A program made the translations under genes and the position numbers. A stretch of DNA of 64,000 bases from Sporosarcina thermotolerans (GTDB lineage Bacteria; Bacillota; Bacilli; Bacillales_A; Planococcaceae), in contig NZ_CP125968.1 in NCBI RefSeq assembly GCF_030067815.1, positions 911,501 through 975,500 on the forward strand. The letters run 5' to 3'. The first letter of the stretch is position 1, and every line of letters starts with the position of its first letter. Below the pieces are notes generated by a model. The model was not told the DNA's origin. It was given only the letters and a program-made list of their open reading frames with translations, and ran no database searches. Positions 34,551 through 42,818 of the stretch are shown one piece after another.

Positions 34551-35050
34551 TAATAGGCAAGCACAGGTTTAGGAATATAATAGACATATTGTGCGGTTTC
34601 AACGGGATACCCTTCAAAGGTTTCTTCAAAGACATCTATCAACTCAAAACCTTGTTTTTCATAAAAGGACCGTCCGACCGTATTTCTGCTATCCACATAA
34701 ACAAAGAGCTGTTTGGCGTCTTCTAACATACAAATTGATTGATCAAAAAGCTTTTTTCCGAATCCAGAATGTTGGTAAGTTGGCAGTATGTACATAGCCG
34801 TCAATTCCGAATCGCCATCCTCGTCTTTTTTAGTGAAATTCAGAAAGCCGATCGGTGTACCTTTTTCACACTCAGCAACAAGCAAATGCGTCTTTTCCAT
34901 GCGTTTCATCATCATGGCATCGGAATAGGAGCTTTTGATAAAAGCTATTTGAACGTCCTCAGGAATGATTCCTGCATATGTGTCATTCCATGTAACATGG
35001 GCAATTTGTTGTATATATCCAATATCTTCGACAGTCATAGGTCTGATCAT
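34550..35050 (-). CDS. GNAT N-acetyltransferase
   Basis: A 166-residue acetyltransferase. The start MIRPMTVEDIGYIQQIAHVTW is characteristic of the PaiA/RimI-like branch. The core ELTAMYILPTYQHSGFGKKLFDQ contains the acetyl-CoA pyrophosphate loop, and VYVDSRNTVGRSFYEKQGFELIDV is motif B. The substrate is unknown; PaiA-type members acetylate polyamines, but the similarity is not close enough to claim that. ATG 35050 has GGAGGTGATTCATC upstream, a strong ribosome site. It is divergent from the ElaA-like acetyltransferase, and the intervening 116 bp hold a promoter and a palindrome. Confidence 0.88.
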   Translation of the reverse strand: MIRPMTVEDIGYIQQIAHVTWNDTYAGIIPEDVQIAFIKSSYSDAMMMKRMEKTHLLVAECEKGTPIGFLNFTKKDEDGDSELTAMYILPTYQHSGFGKKLFDQSICMLEDAKQLFVYVDSRNTVGRSFYEKQGFELIDVFEETFEGYPVETAQYVYYIPKPVLAY

Positions 35051-35091
35051 GATGAATCACCTCCGCTATTGTTATTATAATAGCAAAATCT

Positions 35092-35121
35092 TTGACATTA
35101 AACTATGATTGTCATCATAAT
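35092..35121 (+). promoter_or_regulatory. Putative elaA promoter with overlapping palindrome
   Basis: TTGACA, an 18-bp spacer and CATAAT. The inverted repeat TATGAT-TGTC-ATCATA (35104-35119) overlaps the -10 region and could be an operator. Confidence 0.5.
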
Positions 35122-35166
35122 GAAATATAAAAAAACGAAATTATCTAAAAAGTGAGTGAGGATTTA

Positions 35167-35661
35167 ATGAATCAACAACTAGAATGGACAACATCGGAAT
35201 TTCATCAGCTCAGTGGTATCGAAGTATATGAGATGTTGGCGTTAAGGGTAGCAGTGTTTGTCGTCGAACAGAACTGCCCTTACCAGGAAGTCGATGGGCA
35301 TGACGAAACGGCGCTACATGTATTCGGTAAAGACGAAAATGGGATTATTGCCTACGCGCGACTTCTCCCAGCAGGAGAAAAATACGACTGTCCGTCAATC
35401 GGAAGGGTAATTATCAGATCGGATCATAGAGGAAAGGGAGTCGGTCACAATTTAATAGAAAAATGTGTTAGTCTAATAGACGAAAACTGGAAACCAGAAC
35501 GAATAAAACTGCAAGCACAAGCCCACTTGGAATCATTTTATGCAACACATGGATTTAAAACGGAAAGTGAACCATATGATGAAGATGGGATACCTCATAT
35601 CGACATGATCCGGTTAACTGGAAGTTTCCAATCATCGCGCAAAGGGTATACTACAGTATAA
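35167..35661 (+). CDS. elaA: ElaA-like GNAT acetyltransferase
   Basis: A 164-residue GNAT protein of the ElaA group. Conserved parts: LEWTTSEFHQLSGIEVYEMLALRVAVFVVEQNCPYQEVDGHD near the N-terminus, with the ElaA-typical RVAVFVVEQ-CPY-E-DG-D pattern, then SIGRVIIRSDHRGKGVGHNLI as acetyl-CoA loop, and SFYATHGFKTESEPYDEDGIPHIDM at the end. The biological substrate is not known. ATG 35167 is preferred to GTG 35152, since GTGAGTGAGG sits between as ribosome site. A promoter with an overlapping palindrome lies 45 bp upstream. Confidence 0.9.
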   Translation: MNQQLEWTTSEFHQLSGIEVYEMLALRVAVFVVEQNCPYQEVDGHDETALHVFGKDENGIIAYARLLPAGEKYDCPSIGRVIIRSDHRGKGVGHNLIEKCVSLIDENWKPERIKLQAQAHLESFYATHGFKTESEPYDEDGIPHIDMIRLTGSFQSSRKGYTTV

Positions 35662-35693
35662 TTAATTCATAAATTAATGGAGGAATGATAGGT

Positions 35694-36047
35694 ATGGCAC
35701 GTAAACGTGGAAATGGATTACTTCTTGCTACATTAGCTGCAGGGGCATACGCATATTTTAGTAAAAAGGAAAATCGCGATAAGGCAATGGTCGCTGTCAA
35801 CAATATGAAAACAAAAGTTGATTCCTTCATGACTTCGCAAAAACTGAACCGCTCAGATGATACAAAGGCAGGCCACTCAGATCCGTATGATTTACAGGAT
35901 AATAAAATGGTGAGTGAAGGCGCACAAACAAGCGTCCATTATTATAATCAAGAAGTCGAAGACAAGACCAAAGGCGAAGACGGCCTTTACCATAAGAAAG
36001 AAGTGCCAAGCCAAGCCCCGCAAAACGATAATCAGAAAAGTGAATGA
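35694..36047 (+). CDS. YtxH-like small protein with N-terminal anchor
   Basis: A 117-residue protein with one N-terminal helix (GLLLATLAAGAYAYFSKKEN) followed by a long, charged, probably disordered tail with many Lys, Asp, Gln and Ser. The layout resembles YtxH-type general stress proteins, but no family motif is firm. ATG 35694 is taken because GGAGG lies 9 bases before; ATG 35685 would be too close to it. It is upstream of yidC, in the place where MifM sits in B. subtilis, but the sequence does not resemble MifM and a terminator lies between. Confidence 0.6.
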   Translation: MARKRGNGLLLATLAAGAYAYFSKKENRDKAMVAVNNMKTKVDSFMTSQKLNRSDDTKAGHSDPYDLQDNKMVSEGAQTSVHYYNQEVEDKTKGEDGLYHKKEVPSQAPQNDNQKSE

Positions 36048-36051
36048 TTCA

Positions 36052-36078
36052 AACGCTTCCCTAACGGAAGCGTTTTAT
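36052..36078 (+). terminator. Terminator after the YtxH-like gene
   Basis: Stem AACGCTTCC / GGAAGCGTT with a 5-base loop, followed by TTATTA; weak T-run but close to the stop codon. Confidence 0.75.
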
Positions 36079-36132
36079 TATGGACCGGAATCCCGATTTT
36101 ATAGATAAATCCACATAATCGACGAACATTAA

Positions 36133-36162
36133 TTGTAATTGCATAGTGAATTGATGTATACT
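36133..36162 (+). promoter_or_regulatory. Putative yidC promoter
   Basis: TTGTAA, an 18-bp spacer and TATACT, with the yidC start about 34 bp downstream. Confidence 0.5.
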
Positions 36163-36195
36163 TTTCAGTAGTTTGAAATAGTGAAGGTGAATCTA

Positions 36196-37056
36196 TTGAA
36201 GAAAAAACTTGGCTTATTCACGATATTAATGACCGCCGCAGTTTTTCTGAGCGGTTGTTCGGGAGTTCAGAACAAAGAAGGTACATTCTATAATATTTTC
36301 GTAAAACCAATGGAATGGCTACTCCATTATCTTGGAGAGACATTTAACGGAAGTTACGGTTTGGCAATCATTTTGATCACCGTTGCAATCCGTTTGGTCT
36401 TGATGCCACTTATGTTGAAAAACTATAAGGCGCAACAAGAAATGAAAGTAAAAATGGATGCCCTGCGCCCAGAAATGGAAGATATCCAAAAACGGATTAA
36501 AGCAGCGAAAGAAAAGGAAGACAAAGAAGAACAGATGAAACTCCAACAGGAAATGATGGGCTTGTATTCGAAGCATGGTGTCAATCCTTTGAACATGGGT
36601 TGTCTTCCGTTAATCATCCAGATGCCTATTATCATGGGGCTTTACTTTGCAATTCTTTATGCTCCACCGGAAGTAAAAGAGCATCAATTCCTTTGGTTCA
36701 AATTAGGTGAACCGGACAAAATCATGATGCTTGTCGCAGGTGCCGTTTACTTTGTCCAAGCACGTGTTTCCCTATGGACAATGCCTGAACAGCAAAAACA
36801 ACAGATGAAGTTATTCATCTACATGTCACCAATCATGATTATGTTCATCTCCTTCTCGGTTATGGCAGCATTGCCACTCTACTGGGCGGTCGGCGGACTA
36901 CTGCTTATTTTCCAAACGTATCTTGGACGCAAATTTTACTATAAAGAAGTACAACCAGCGGCTCCAGCTGTAAAAGAAGCCGAAGCGGAAAAGATAGATG
37001 AAAAGAAAGTGGAAAAGAATGTAGATATGAAAGTGGATAAAAAAGACGAAAAGTAA
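36196..37056 (+). CDS. yidC: YidC/OxaA membrane protein insertase (lipoprotein type)
   Basis: Membrane insertase of the YidC/Oxa1 family, 286 residues. It starts with a lipoprotein signal: MKKKLGLFTILMTAAVFLSGCSG, with lipobox Cys at residue 21. Five membrane helices follow, including YGLAIILITVAIRLVLMPLML with the conserved Arg of the hydrophilic groove, a charged cytoplasmic hairpin (KMDALRPEMEDIQKRIKAAKEKEDKE), and HGVNPLNMGCLPLIIQMPIIMGLY. The tail is Lys/Glu-rich. TTG 36196 is used because GAAGGTG lies 6 bases before. Most Bacillales have two YidC proteins; which one this is cannot be decided here, since rnpA and jag are not adjacent. Confidence 0.93.
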   Translation: MKKKLGLFTILMTAAVFLSGCSGVQNKEGTFYNIFVKPMEWLLHYLGETFNGSYGLAIILITVAIRLVLMPLMLKNYKAQQEMKVKMDALRPEMEDIQKRIKAAKEKEDKEEQMKLQQEMMGLYSKHGVNPLNMGCLPLIIQMPIIMGLYFAILYAPPEVKEHQFLWFKLGEPDKIMMLVAGAVYFVQARVSLWTMPEQQKQQMKLFIYMSPIMIMFISFSVMAALPLYWAVGGLLLIFQTYLGRKFYYKEVQPAAPAVKEAEAEKIDEKKVEKNVDMKVDKKDEK

Positions 37057-37078
37057 GATTGAACAAAGAGATACGATG

Positions 37079-37106
37079 GGCCGGGGAGCAATCTCTGGCC
37101 TTTTTT
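37079..37106 (+). terminator. Terminator after yidC, touching the next ribosome site
   Basis: GGCC-GGGGA / TCTCT-GGCC stem followed by TTTTTT. The next gene's site (TTGGAGGG) begins within the T-run, so partial read-through probably drives that gene. Confidence 0.75.
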
Positions 37107-37119
37107 GGAGGGAAATTAT

Positions 37120-37365
37120 ATGAAGCATACAAAAGTATTCGTAATAGGCATCATTTTATTCGCATTAGCGACCCTGATCTTCGTCATTAAAGGCCAGTTA
37201 GAGTATGCAGTCCTTATGATGATGGCCCTTTTCACGTTGACAAACGCCTCAAGGTCCAAGGCTTTCAAGGAGCAAGGCCACGAGCGGGAATCCAAATTGA
37301 TGCGCTATCTATCCATCTTTTTTGCCATTGGGTTCGTCATCGTCTTCTTCCTCATTTTCTTTTGA
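37120..37365 (+). CDS. Hypothetical three-helix membrane protein
   Basis: An 81-residue membrane protein I do not recognise. It has three hydrophobic segments: VFVIGIILFALATLIFVIKG, YAVLMMMALFTLTNASRS and LSIFFAIGFVIVFFLIFF, with a short charged cytoplasmic stretch (KAFKEQGHERESKLMR) between the second and third. ATG 37120 follows TTGGAGGG at 8 bases, so the start is well supported. The ribosome site overlaps the T-run of the terminator behind yidC, which suggests expression by read-through from yidC, perhaps at a low ratio. The tail is purely hydrophobic. Confidence 0.65.
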   Translation: MKHTKVFVIGIILFALATLIFVIKGQLEYAVLMMMALFTLTNASRSKAFKEQGHERESKLMRYLSIFFAIGFVIVFFLIFF

Positions 37366-37427
37366 TAAATAAATCTGTTTGATGCCACTTTATTATTTAG
37401 GTGAATCCGTTGATTTATCTTCAATTT

Positions 37428-37467
37428 AAAAAACGCTCCCCGGGAACAGAATCAATCCGGAGAACGT
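37428..37467 (-). terminator. Terminator of the minus-strand MFS gene
   Basis: On the minus strand, ACGTTCTCCGG pairs with CCCGGGGAGCGT (a few mismatches) and is followed by TTTTTTAAA. It lies just after the MFS stop codon. Confidence 0.75.
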
Positions 37468-37473
37468 CACTAT

Positions 37474-38628
37474 TTAATAAGCAAACTTTTTTCGTGTCAT
37501 CAACACAATAATGATTGCTGGCACAGAACAGACGGTCATTCCCAAAAACGCGGTTCCCGGCGAAATTTCATACAGGAAGCCGGCAGGGAACGTCAGAATA
37601 GCCGTACTCAAACTCATTGCAAATGCTGCGTAAAACCCTTGCGCTGAAGCAATCTGAGAATGTGGCAGCTTTACAGAAATGTATTGAATGAACGCGTAAT
37701 GGGCAATTCCAAATGAAGCGGCATGCAACATTTGCGTCCCGATGAACATACTCGCAGTTGGGACAAGGAATACAAGCACCCAACGTACAGTTGACCCGAT
37801 AGCTGCGATTAGGAACATCGTCGAGATCCTGACTTTTGACAATAAACGATCTGCCTGGGTGAAAAACAAGATTTCGAACAATACGGCGATATTCAAAATG
37901 ATTCCAATATAAAAACCATTGATATTCAAATCATCAAGGTAAATAAACCCGTAATTATAATAAGAGGCATGGGCCCCTTGCAAAAGTATTGCTAACACCA
38001 TAACGACAAGGAAGCCCCTTGTTGCGAATAACGTTTTCACCCCTGTTTTTTGAACAGACGATTTTTCCCGATTGGGGATGCTTTGTAAAATACCTGGCGC
38101 CGGACGTGAGAAGAAGACAACAGCAATCCCGAGACCAATGATCATGAGATAGAGGATGGCTTGTTCATTCCAAATGGCTGTCGCAGCTCCAACTATAAGA
38201 AGTGCAGCCGTATATCCGATTGATCCGAATGAACGACTTTTACCATAATGGACACGTTCCTTTTGCATAAGAACTGATGCACCGCTTTCAACAGCAGGTA
38301 GAATGATAGGATATACTGCACTGAAAAGCACAGTTATGATGAATAATACAATGTAAGGCGAATCAGGAATATAAAGGATAGCTAATAAGAGCGATAAAAT
38401 AGATGTCCATTTAATGACCTGGATATACGAGCTTCTTGCCGTCAAATACGGGAACACAAGAAAGTTCGAGAATGAACGTGCAATCATTCCGACGCCCATT
38501 ATAATACTTGCTGCAGGGACAGAGAGACCTTTTTCAATCGTCAACCAACCGGTCCAATAGGGAAGAAAAATGCCCCAAGTAAAGAAAAACGTCAAAAAAC
38601 TAATAGAGAGCCATCTTTGATTATTCAT
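37474..38628 (-). CDS. MFS transporter, HcaT/YwbF-like
   Basis: A 384-residue major facilitator permease with 12 membrane helices, in the 3-phenylpropionate/sugar-porter-like group that includes HcaT and B. subtilis YwbF. It opens RWLSISFLTFFFTWGIFLPYWTGWLTIEKGLS. The cytoplasmic loop has VHYGKSRSFGSIGYTAAL, and the second half shows YYNYGFIYLDDLNINGFYIG and HAASFGIAHYAFIQYISVKLP. These are typical for the subgroup, in which R-x-G-S-x-G is a diagnostic loop. The natural substrate is unknown. The nearest gene in the same direction is distant, so it is probably transcribed alone and closed by its own terminator. Confidence 0.88.
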   Translation of the reverse strand: MNNQRWLSISFLTFFFTWGIFLPYWTGWLTIEKGLSVPAASIIMGVGMIARSFSNFLVFPYLTARSSYIQVIKWTSILSLLLAILYIPDSPYIVLFIITVLFSAVYPIILPAVESGASVLMQKERVHYGKSRSFGSIGYTAALLIVGAATAIWNEQAILYLMIIGLGIAVVFFSRPAPGILQSIPNREKSSVQKTGVKTLFATRGFLVVMVLAILLQGAHASYYNYGFIYLDDLNINGFYIGIILNIAVLFEILFFTQADRLLSKVRISTMFLIAAIGSTVRWVLVFLVPTASMFIGTQMLHAASFGIAHYAFIQYISVKLPHSQIASAQGFYAAFAMSLSTAILTFPAGFLYEISPGTAFLGMTVCSVPAIIIVLMTRKKFAY

Positions 38629-38777
38629 GTCGGATCCTCACAATCATTCATTTACACATTTGAAAATAAATGATAGCATACACAGACTAGAAATAACATA
38701 CTGATAGTCTTTGTAATACGATTCATTTTATAATAAAACGTTAAGAGATACCTATAGTAGAAGGAAGGCCAACTAAG

Positions 38778-39716
38778 ATGAACCGGAAGCGTAGAAGCAC
38801 GTACTCGAAAAAATCCAACAAAGCATTGACGATTACACTACTTTTAGTCGGCGCATTACTTACCGCAATCGTAGTGTGGATCGGCTTTAATGATTGGGAT
38901 GTAAATAAAAGTTTAAACCAGATAGGCATTGAAGGGCCTAAAGAACAACCATTGATCGTCCAAGAACCGGAGGAGCCGGAGACAGATGACGATACTGACA
39001 TAGTAGAACTGCCGCCAGTCACAGAAGAGCCGGTTGATGAAGAACCTGAGACTGAAGTGAAGGAAGAGCCGAAAGAAATTGAAAAAGACGTTCCGAAAAC
39101 GACTACACCAAAAGATAAGGACAAATCAGAAGGGACAACCCCTCCTGTAAGCCTAAACAAAAGCGGATATATTGAAGGTCAAAAACTTCCTGATGAACCG
39201 ACGTATGTGAATGGTATTTTGATAGCTAATAAAAAATACCCATTACCAAAAACGTTTGCCCCGAAGGAAAGCGTAGAGGCGAGAGAGGCATTCGAAGAAA
39301 TGGTAGCGGAAGCAAAGCTGTCTGGCATCAATCTAACAGCTTTCAGTACATATCGTTCGTATGAATACCAAGTTTCGCTTTACGACCGTTACGTGCAGAA
39401 AGACGGCGTGGAGAAGGCTGATCGGTATAGTGCAAGACCTGGTTATTCCGAACATCAAACTGGCCTTGCCTTTGATATCGGTGAAGTGAACTATGAAAAA
39501 CATTGGGCCTCTACCTCTTTTGGGGAAACTGAGGCGGGGAAATGGGTGGCGGCGAACGCTTACCGCTATGGCTTCATCCTGCGCTATCCGAAAGGCAAGG
39601 AAGAAATTACAGGCTATATGCAGGAACCCTGGCACTTCCGTTACGTTGGTAAAGAGGTAGCTGAAGAAATCTTTAAACGTAATGTAACTCTTGAAGAATA
39701 CCTCGGACTAAATTGA
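38778..39716 (+). CDS. yodJ: M15-family D-alanyl-D-alanine carboxypeptidase (YodJ/VanY-like)
   Basis: Wall-modifying zinc carboxypeptidase, 312 residues. An N-terminal anchor (ALTITLLLVGALLTAIVVWI) is followed by an acidic, Pro/Glu-rich spacer (about residues 55-120) that should reach across the wall. The catalytic VanY domain has the zinc-site motifs SARPGYSEHQTGLAFDIG (His and Asp ligands) and EPWHFRYVG (catalytic Glu, ligand His). It trims the terminal D-Ala of peptidoglycan stem peptides outside the cell. ATG 38778 follows AGAAGGAAGG. It stands alone and shares a terminator with the converging cardiolipin synthase gene. Confidence 0.93.
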   Translation: MNRKRRSTYSKKSNKALTITLLLVGALLTAIVVWIGFNDWDVNKSLNQIGIEGPKEQPLIVQEPEEPETDDDTDIVELPPVTEEPVDEEPETEVKEEPKEIEKDVPKTTTPKDKDKSEGTTPPVSLNKSGYIEGQKLPDEPTYVNGILIANKKYPLPKTFAPKESVEAREAFEEMVAEAKLSGINLTAFSTYRSYEYQVSLYDRYVQKDGVEKADRYSARPGYSEHQTGLAFDIGEVNYEKHWASTSFGETEAGKWVAANAYRYGFILRYPKGKEEITGYMQEPWHFRYVGKEVAEEIFKRNVTLEEYLGLN

Positions 39717-39719
39717 AGA

Positions 39720-39768
39720 AGCATCCACCTTATTCGAAACACTTCGGCAGGTGGATGCTTTTCTGTTA
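39720..39768. terminator. Terminator between yodJ and cls
   Basis: AGCATCCACCT / AGGTGGATGCT stem with a long loop that contains a smaller CGAA..TTCG pairing, followed by TTTTCTG. Confidence 0.85.
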
Positions 39769-39772
39769 GTTC

Positions 39773-41224
39773 TTATAGTATAGGTGACAGCAATCTTGAA
39801 ACCGATTCTTTGATTTTAATCCAACGGGTCCGGTTTGCGTACATTTCATAAGTTAGTTCAGTAGAAAGCTGCATATCTTGTTCGAATAGCTCGGCGAGTT
39901 CATGTGATTTTTCTCGATCATAGATGAAAGCATTGATCTCAAAATTGAGTTTGAAGCTCCGTACATCGATATTTGCCGTTCCGACAGTTGAAAGTTCATC
40001 ATCCACAACGATTTGCTTTGCATGCATAAATCCATTTTCATAAATATATACCTTTGCGCCGGCCTTCAATAGCTTCCCGACATTTGAATACGTTGCCCAA
40101 TACACAAACATATGGTCCGGTTTATTCGGAATCATGATTCGAACATCCACGCCTGATAGACAGGCAATTCGTATCGCATCGAGAAAACTAATATCTGGAA
40201 TGAAGTACGGTGTTTGGATATAAATATATTCCTTCGCTAAGAAGATCATCTTCAAATAGCCATCTTTAATTTGTTCCCATTCGGCGTCAGGACCACTCGA
40301 TACAATTTGCAAACCGACAGAACCTTTTCGAGGAATTGCGGGGAAGTACCGTTCTGCATATACGATATCATCTCGATCCGAAGCTTGGTTCCAGTCAAGG
40401 ATGAAACGTGTTTGTAGTGGATGAAGTGCACTTCCTTCAATTCGAAGATGGGTATCGCGCCAATAACCGAACTTCTTATCATGCCCAAGGTATTCATCAC
40501 CTACGTTGAAGCCGCCGATATAGCCGATTCTTCCATCGACGATGACTATTTTCCGGTGATTCCGGTAGTTAAGTCGCGGGTTGATGAGTGGTAGTACGGC
40601 AGGGAAAAACGCTGCTACTTCACCACCGCAATCGATCAGCTCTTTTAAATGTCTAATTCGCAAGCCCCGTGAGCCGATATCGTCGAAAAGGACACGAACT
40701 TTGACCCCTTGTTTAGCCTTTTTGATCAGCACATCCAAAATACGATTCCCTAAGGCGTCCAGCCGCAAAATATAATATTGGAAATGGATATGGTCTTTTG
40801 CATTTTCAAGATCATGCAGCAACGCGTCAAACTTTGCCACACCATCATTAAACACTTGCACGTCATTGTCTTGTGTAAGTACTGCATGGTTATTGCGAAG
40901 ATGTAGGTTAATCATATCTTGGTAATGGGCGGTATCGTCCAATCTGAAATCGAATGTTCCCTTTTCGATTGCTTCAATCTGGTAATCGATCAATGTTTCG
41001 ATACCAATGCGATTTTTACCTTCCCATCTGAATAAATGCCTTTTCCCTAACTTCCTTCCAAATAATAGATAAATGAAGAAGCCGAAAAAAGGAACGAAAA
41101 ATAGGACAAGTAACCATGCCCATGTTGCAGTGGGATCTCTTCTTTCGAGGAAAATGAGCGCAATCGCTAGAAATATGTTCAATGTAAATATGGCTGTTAC
41201 CGTAATTGAAATTAAACCCGCCAT
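39773..41224 (-). CDS. cls: Cardiolipin synthase
   Basis: Membrane enzyme joining two phosphatidylglycerols into cardiolipin, 483 residues. Two N-terminal helices (ISITVTAIFTLNIFLAIALIFL and WAWLLVLFFVPFFGFFIYLLFG) are followed by the hydrophilic linker with FGRKLGKRHLF. The two phospholipase D motifs are HRKIVIVDGRIGYIGGFNVGDEYLG (first HKD) and HAKQIVVDDELSTVGTANIDVRSF (second HKD). The length is normal for the ClsA type of Bacillales. The site GGAGGGCGT precedes ATG 41224. It appears to be a single-gene unit, convergent with yodJ. Confidence 0.95.
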   Translation of the reverse strand: MAGLISITVTAIFTLNIFLAIALIFLERRDPTATWAWLLVLFFVPFFGFFIYLLFGRKLGKRHLFRWEGKNRIGIETLIDYQIEAIEKGTFDFRLDDTAHYQDMINLHLRNNHAVLTQDNDVQVFNDGVAKFDALLHDLENAKDHIHFQYYILRLDALGNRILDVLIKKAKQGVKVRVLFDDIGSRGLRIRHLKELIDCGGEVAAFFPAVLPLINPRLNYRNHRKIVIVDGRIGYIGGFNVGDEYLGHDKKFGYWRDTHLRIEGSALHPLQTRFILDWNQASDRDDIVYAERYFPAIPRKGSVGLQIVSSGPDAEWEQIKDGYLKMIFLAKEYIYIQTPYFIPDISFLDAIRIACLSGVDVRIMIPNKPDHMFVYWATYSNVGKLLKAGAKVYIYENGFMHAKQIVVDDELSTVGTANIDVRSFKLNFEINAFIYDREKSHELAELFEQDMQLSTELTYEMYANRTRWIKIKESVSRLLSPIL

Positions 41225-41310
41225 ATACGCCCTCCTTAGTCATTCTTCCTATCAGTATACAGAAAACAACCCCAAAATGAATAGAATACTTCTTTTTAGA
41301 TAAAACCTAC

Positions 41311-41339
41311 TTGACTGATATGGATTAGGGATTTATAGT
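41311..41339 (+). promoter_or_regulatory. Putative tcyP promoter
   Basis: TTGACT, an exact 17-bp spacer and TATAGT, about 40 bp upstream of the TTG start at 41381. Confidence 0.55.
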
Positions 41340-41380
41340 CTTTGTAGTAAGTTATACTATTCCGAGGGGGATAATTTGAG

Positions 41381-42772
41381 TTGGATACATTTCTATTGTT
41401 AATCAATATCGTTAGCTTTTTGCTACTGATTGGGCTTCTATATACTATGCACCGAAAAAAGGTTTCGTTTTCAAAAAGAGTATTTACGGGTCTCGGGCTC
41501 GGAATACTATTAGGGTTCATATTGAATATTGCGTATGGAGCCGATTCGGAGATTCTTTCTGAATCAGTAAGTTGGTTTAATATCGTTGGTACTGGCTATG
41601 TGAAACTTCTTCAAATGATTGTCGTGCCACTCGTTTTCATATCTATTCTTGGTGCCTTTACAAAGGTAACGATTGGTAAGAACTTCGGAAAGATGGCAGG
41701 AATGATTTTGGGGATTCTTGTAGGAACGACTGCAATTGCAGCCGTAGTCGGAATCTCTGCTTCATTATTATTCGGTTTGGATGCATCTGAAATTGTCCAA
41801 GGAGAAGCAGAAACTGCTAGAGGTCTCTCTATAGAAGAGCGTTCCGCTGGAATGGGAGATAAGGCATTGCCGAATCAAATTCTTGATCTTCTACCAGCAA
41901 ATCCATTCCTTGACTTCACTGGTGCTCGTCCGACTTCTACTATCGGTGTCGTTATCTTCGCGGCGTTCTTAGGATTTGCATATTTGGCACTTGTTAGACG
42001 TGATGAAGAAAATGCGAACTTGGTGAAAAAAGGAATTGACGCTCTATATTCCTTAATTATGGGTGTCGTTAGAATCGTTTTACGTTTGACGCCCTATGGG
42101 ATTTTGGCAATCATCGCAAGGACTGTCGCAACCTCAGATTTCGCAGCCATATTTAGTCTAGGGAAATTTGTTCTTGCTTCCTATGTTGCGCTGATTATTA
42201 TGTTCATCATCCATTTAGTGATCGTCGCTATTTCTGGACTCAATCCGATTACGTATGTGAAGAAGACTTCGGAAGCATTGCTATTTGCTTTCTCGTCAAG
42301 ATCCAGTGCAGGTGCATTACCACTTAACATCAAAACGCAAACCGATCGTCTCGGTGTTCCAGATGGTGTTGCAAACTTCGCGGGCTCATTTGGTCTATCA
42401 ATCGGACAGAATGGTTGTGCGGGTGTTTACCCTGCGATGCTTGCAATTATGATTGCACCGACGGTTGGGCAAAATCCGCTGGAACCAACTTTCCTTATCA
42501 CGTTGATTGTCGTTGTTGCGATCAGCTCGTTCGGGGTAGCAGGAGTCGGCGGTGGGGCAACATTCGCTGCGATTCTCGTCCTATCCGCATTGAATCTTCC
42601 AATTGCTCTGGCAGGTCTATTGATTTCCGTTGAACCGCTCATCGATATGGGCCGAACTGCACTGAACGTTAGTGGTTCAATGACCGCAGGTGTAGCAACT
42701 GCGAGGGCGAATGGAGAATTGGATAAAGATATTTATAACGGTTCAATTGAACATCAATCGATTGAAGCATAA
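41381..42772 (+). CDS. tcyP: L-cystine symporter TcyP-like (DAACS family)
   Basis: A 463-residue sodium- or proton-coupled transporter of the dicarboxylate/amino acid:cation symporter family, closest in pattern to the L-cystine uptake carrier TcyP. Family landmarks: helix bundle with GYVKLLQMIVVPLVFISILGAFTKVT, the substrate loop FSSRSSAGALPLNIKTQTDRLGVPDGVANFAGSFGLSIGQNGCAGVYPAMLA-type region (serine-rich hairpin HP1), and GVAGVGGGATFAAILVL for HP2. TTG 41381 has GAGGGGG 10 bases upstream. It has its own promoter and a bidirectional terminator. No CymR-type site was identified with confidence. Confidence 0.9.
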   Translation: MDTFLLLINIVSFLLLIGLLYTMHRKKVSFSKRVFTGLGLGILLGFILNIAYGADSEILSESVSWFNIVGTGYVKLLQMIVVPLVFISILGAFTKVTIGKNFGKMAGMILGILVGTTAIAAVVGISASLLFGLDASEIVQGEAETARGLSIEERSAGMGDKALPNQILDLLPANPFLDFTGARPTSTIGVVIFAAFLGFAYLALVRRDEENANLVKKGIDALYSLIMGVVRIVLRLTPYGILAIIARTVATSDFAAIFSLGKFVLASYVALIIMFIIHLVIVAISGLNPITYVKKTSEALLFAFSSRSSAGALPLNIKTQTDRLGVPDGVANFAGSFGLSIGQNGCAGVYPAMLAIMIAPTVGQNPLEPTFLITLIVVVAISSFGVAGVGGGATFAAILVLSALNLPIALAGLLISVEPLIDMGRTALNVSGSMTAGVATARANGELDKDIYNGSIEHQSIEA

Positions 42773-42777
42773 TAATA

Positions 42778-42818
42778 AACGCCGCAAAAGCTTTTACGCT
42801 TTTGCGGCGTTTTATTTA
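42778..42818. terminator. Bidirectional terminator between tcyP and the XRE gene
   Basis: A perfect 15-bp stem (AAACGCCGCAAAAGC / GCTTTTGCGGCGTTT) with a 6-base loop, followed by TATTTATT. Confidence 0.92.

Noticed and set aside
35694..36047. MifM-like stalling regulator upstream of yidC
   Set aside because: Position fits, but the protein has a hydrophilic tail with no acidic stall motif, and a terminator and a new promoter separate it from yidC.
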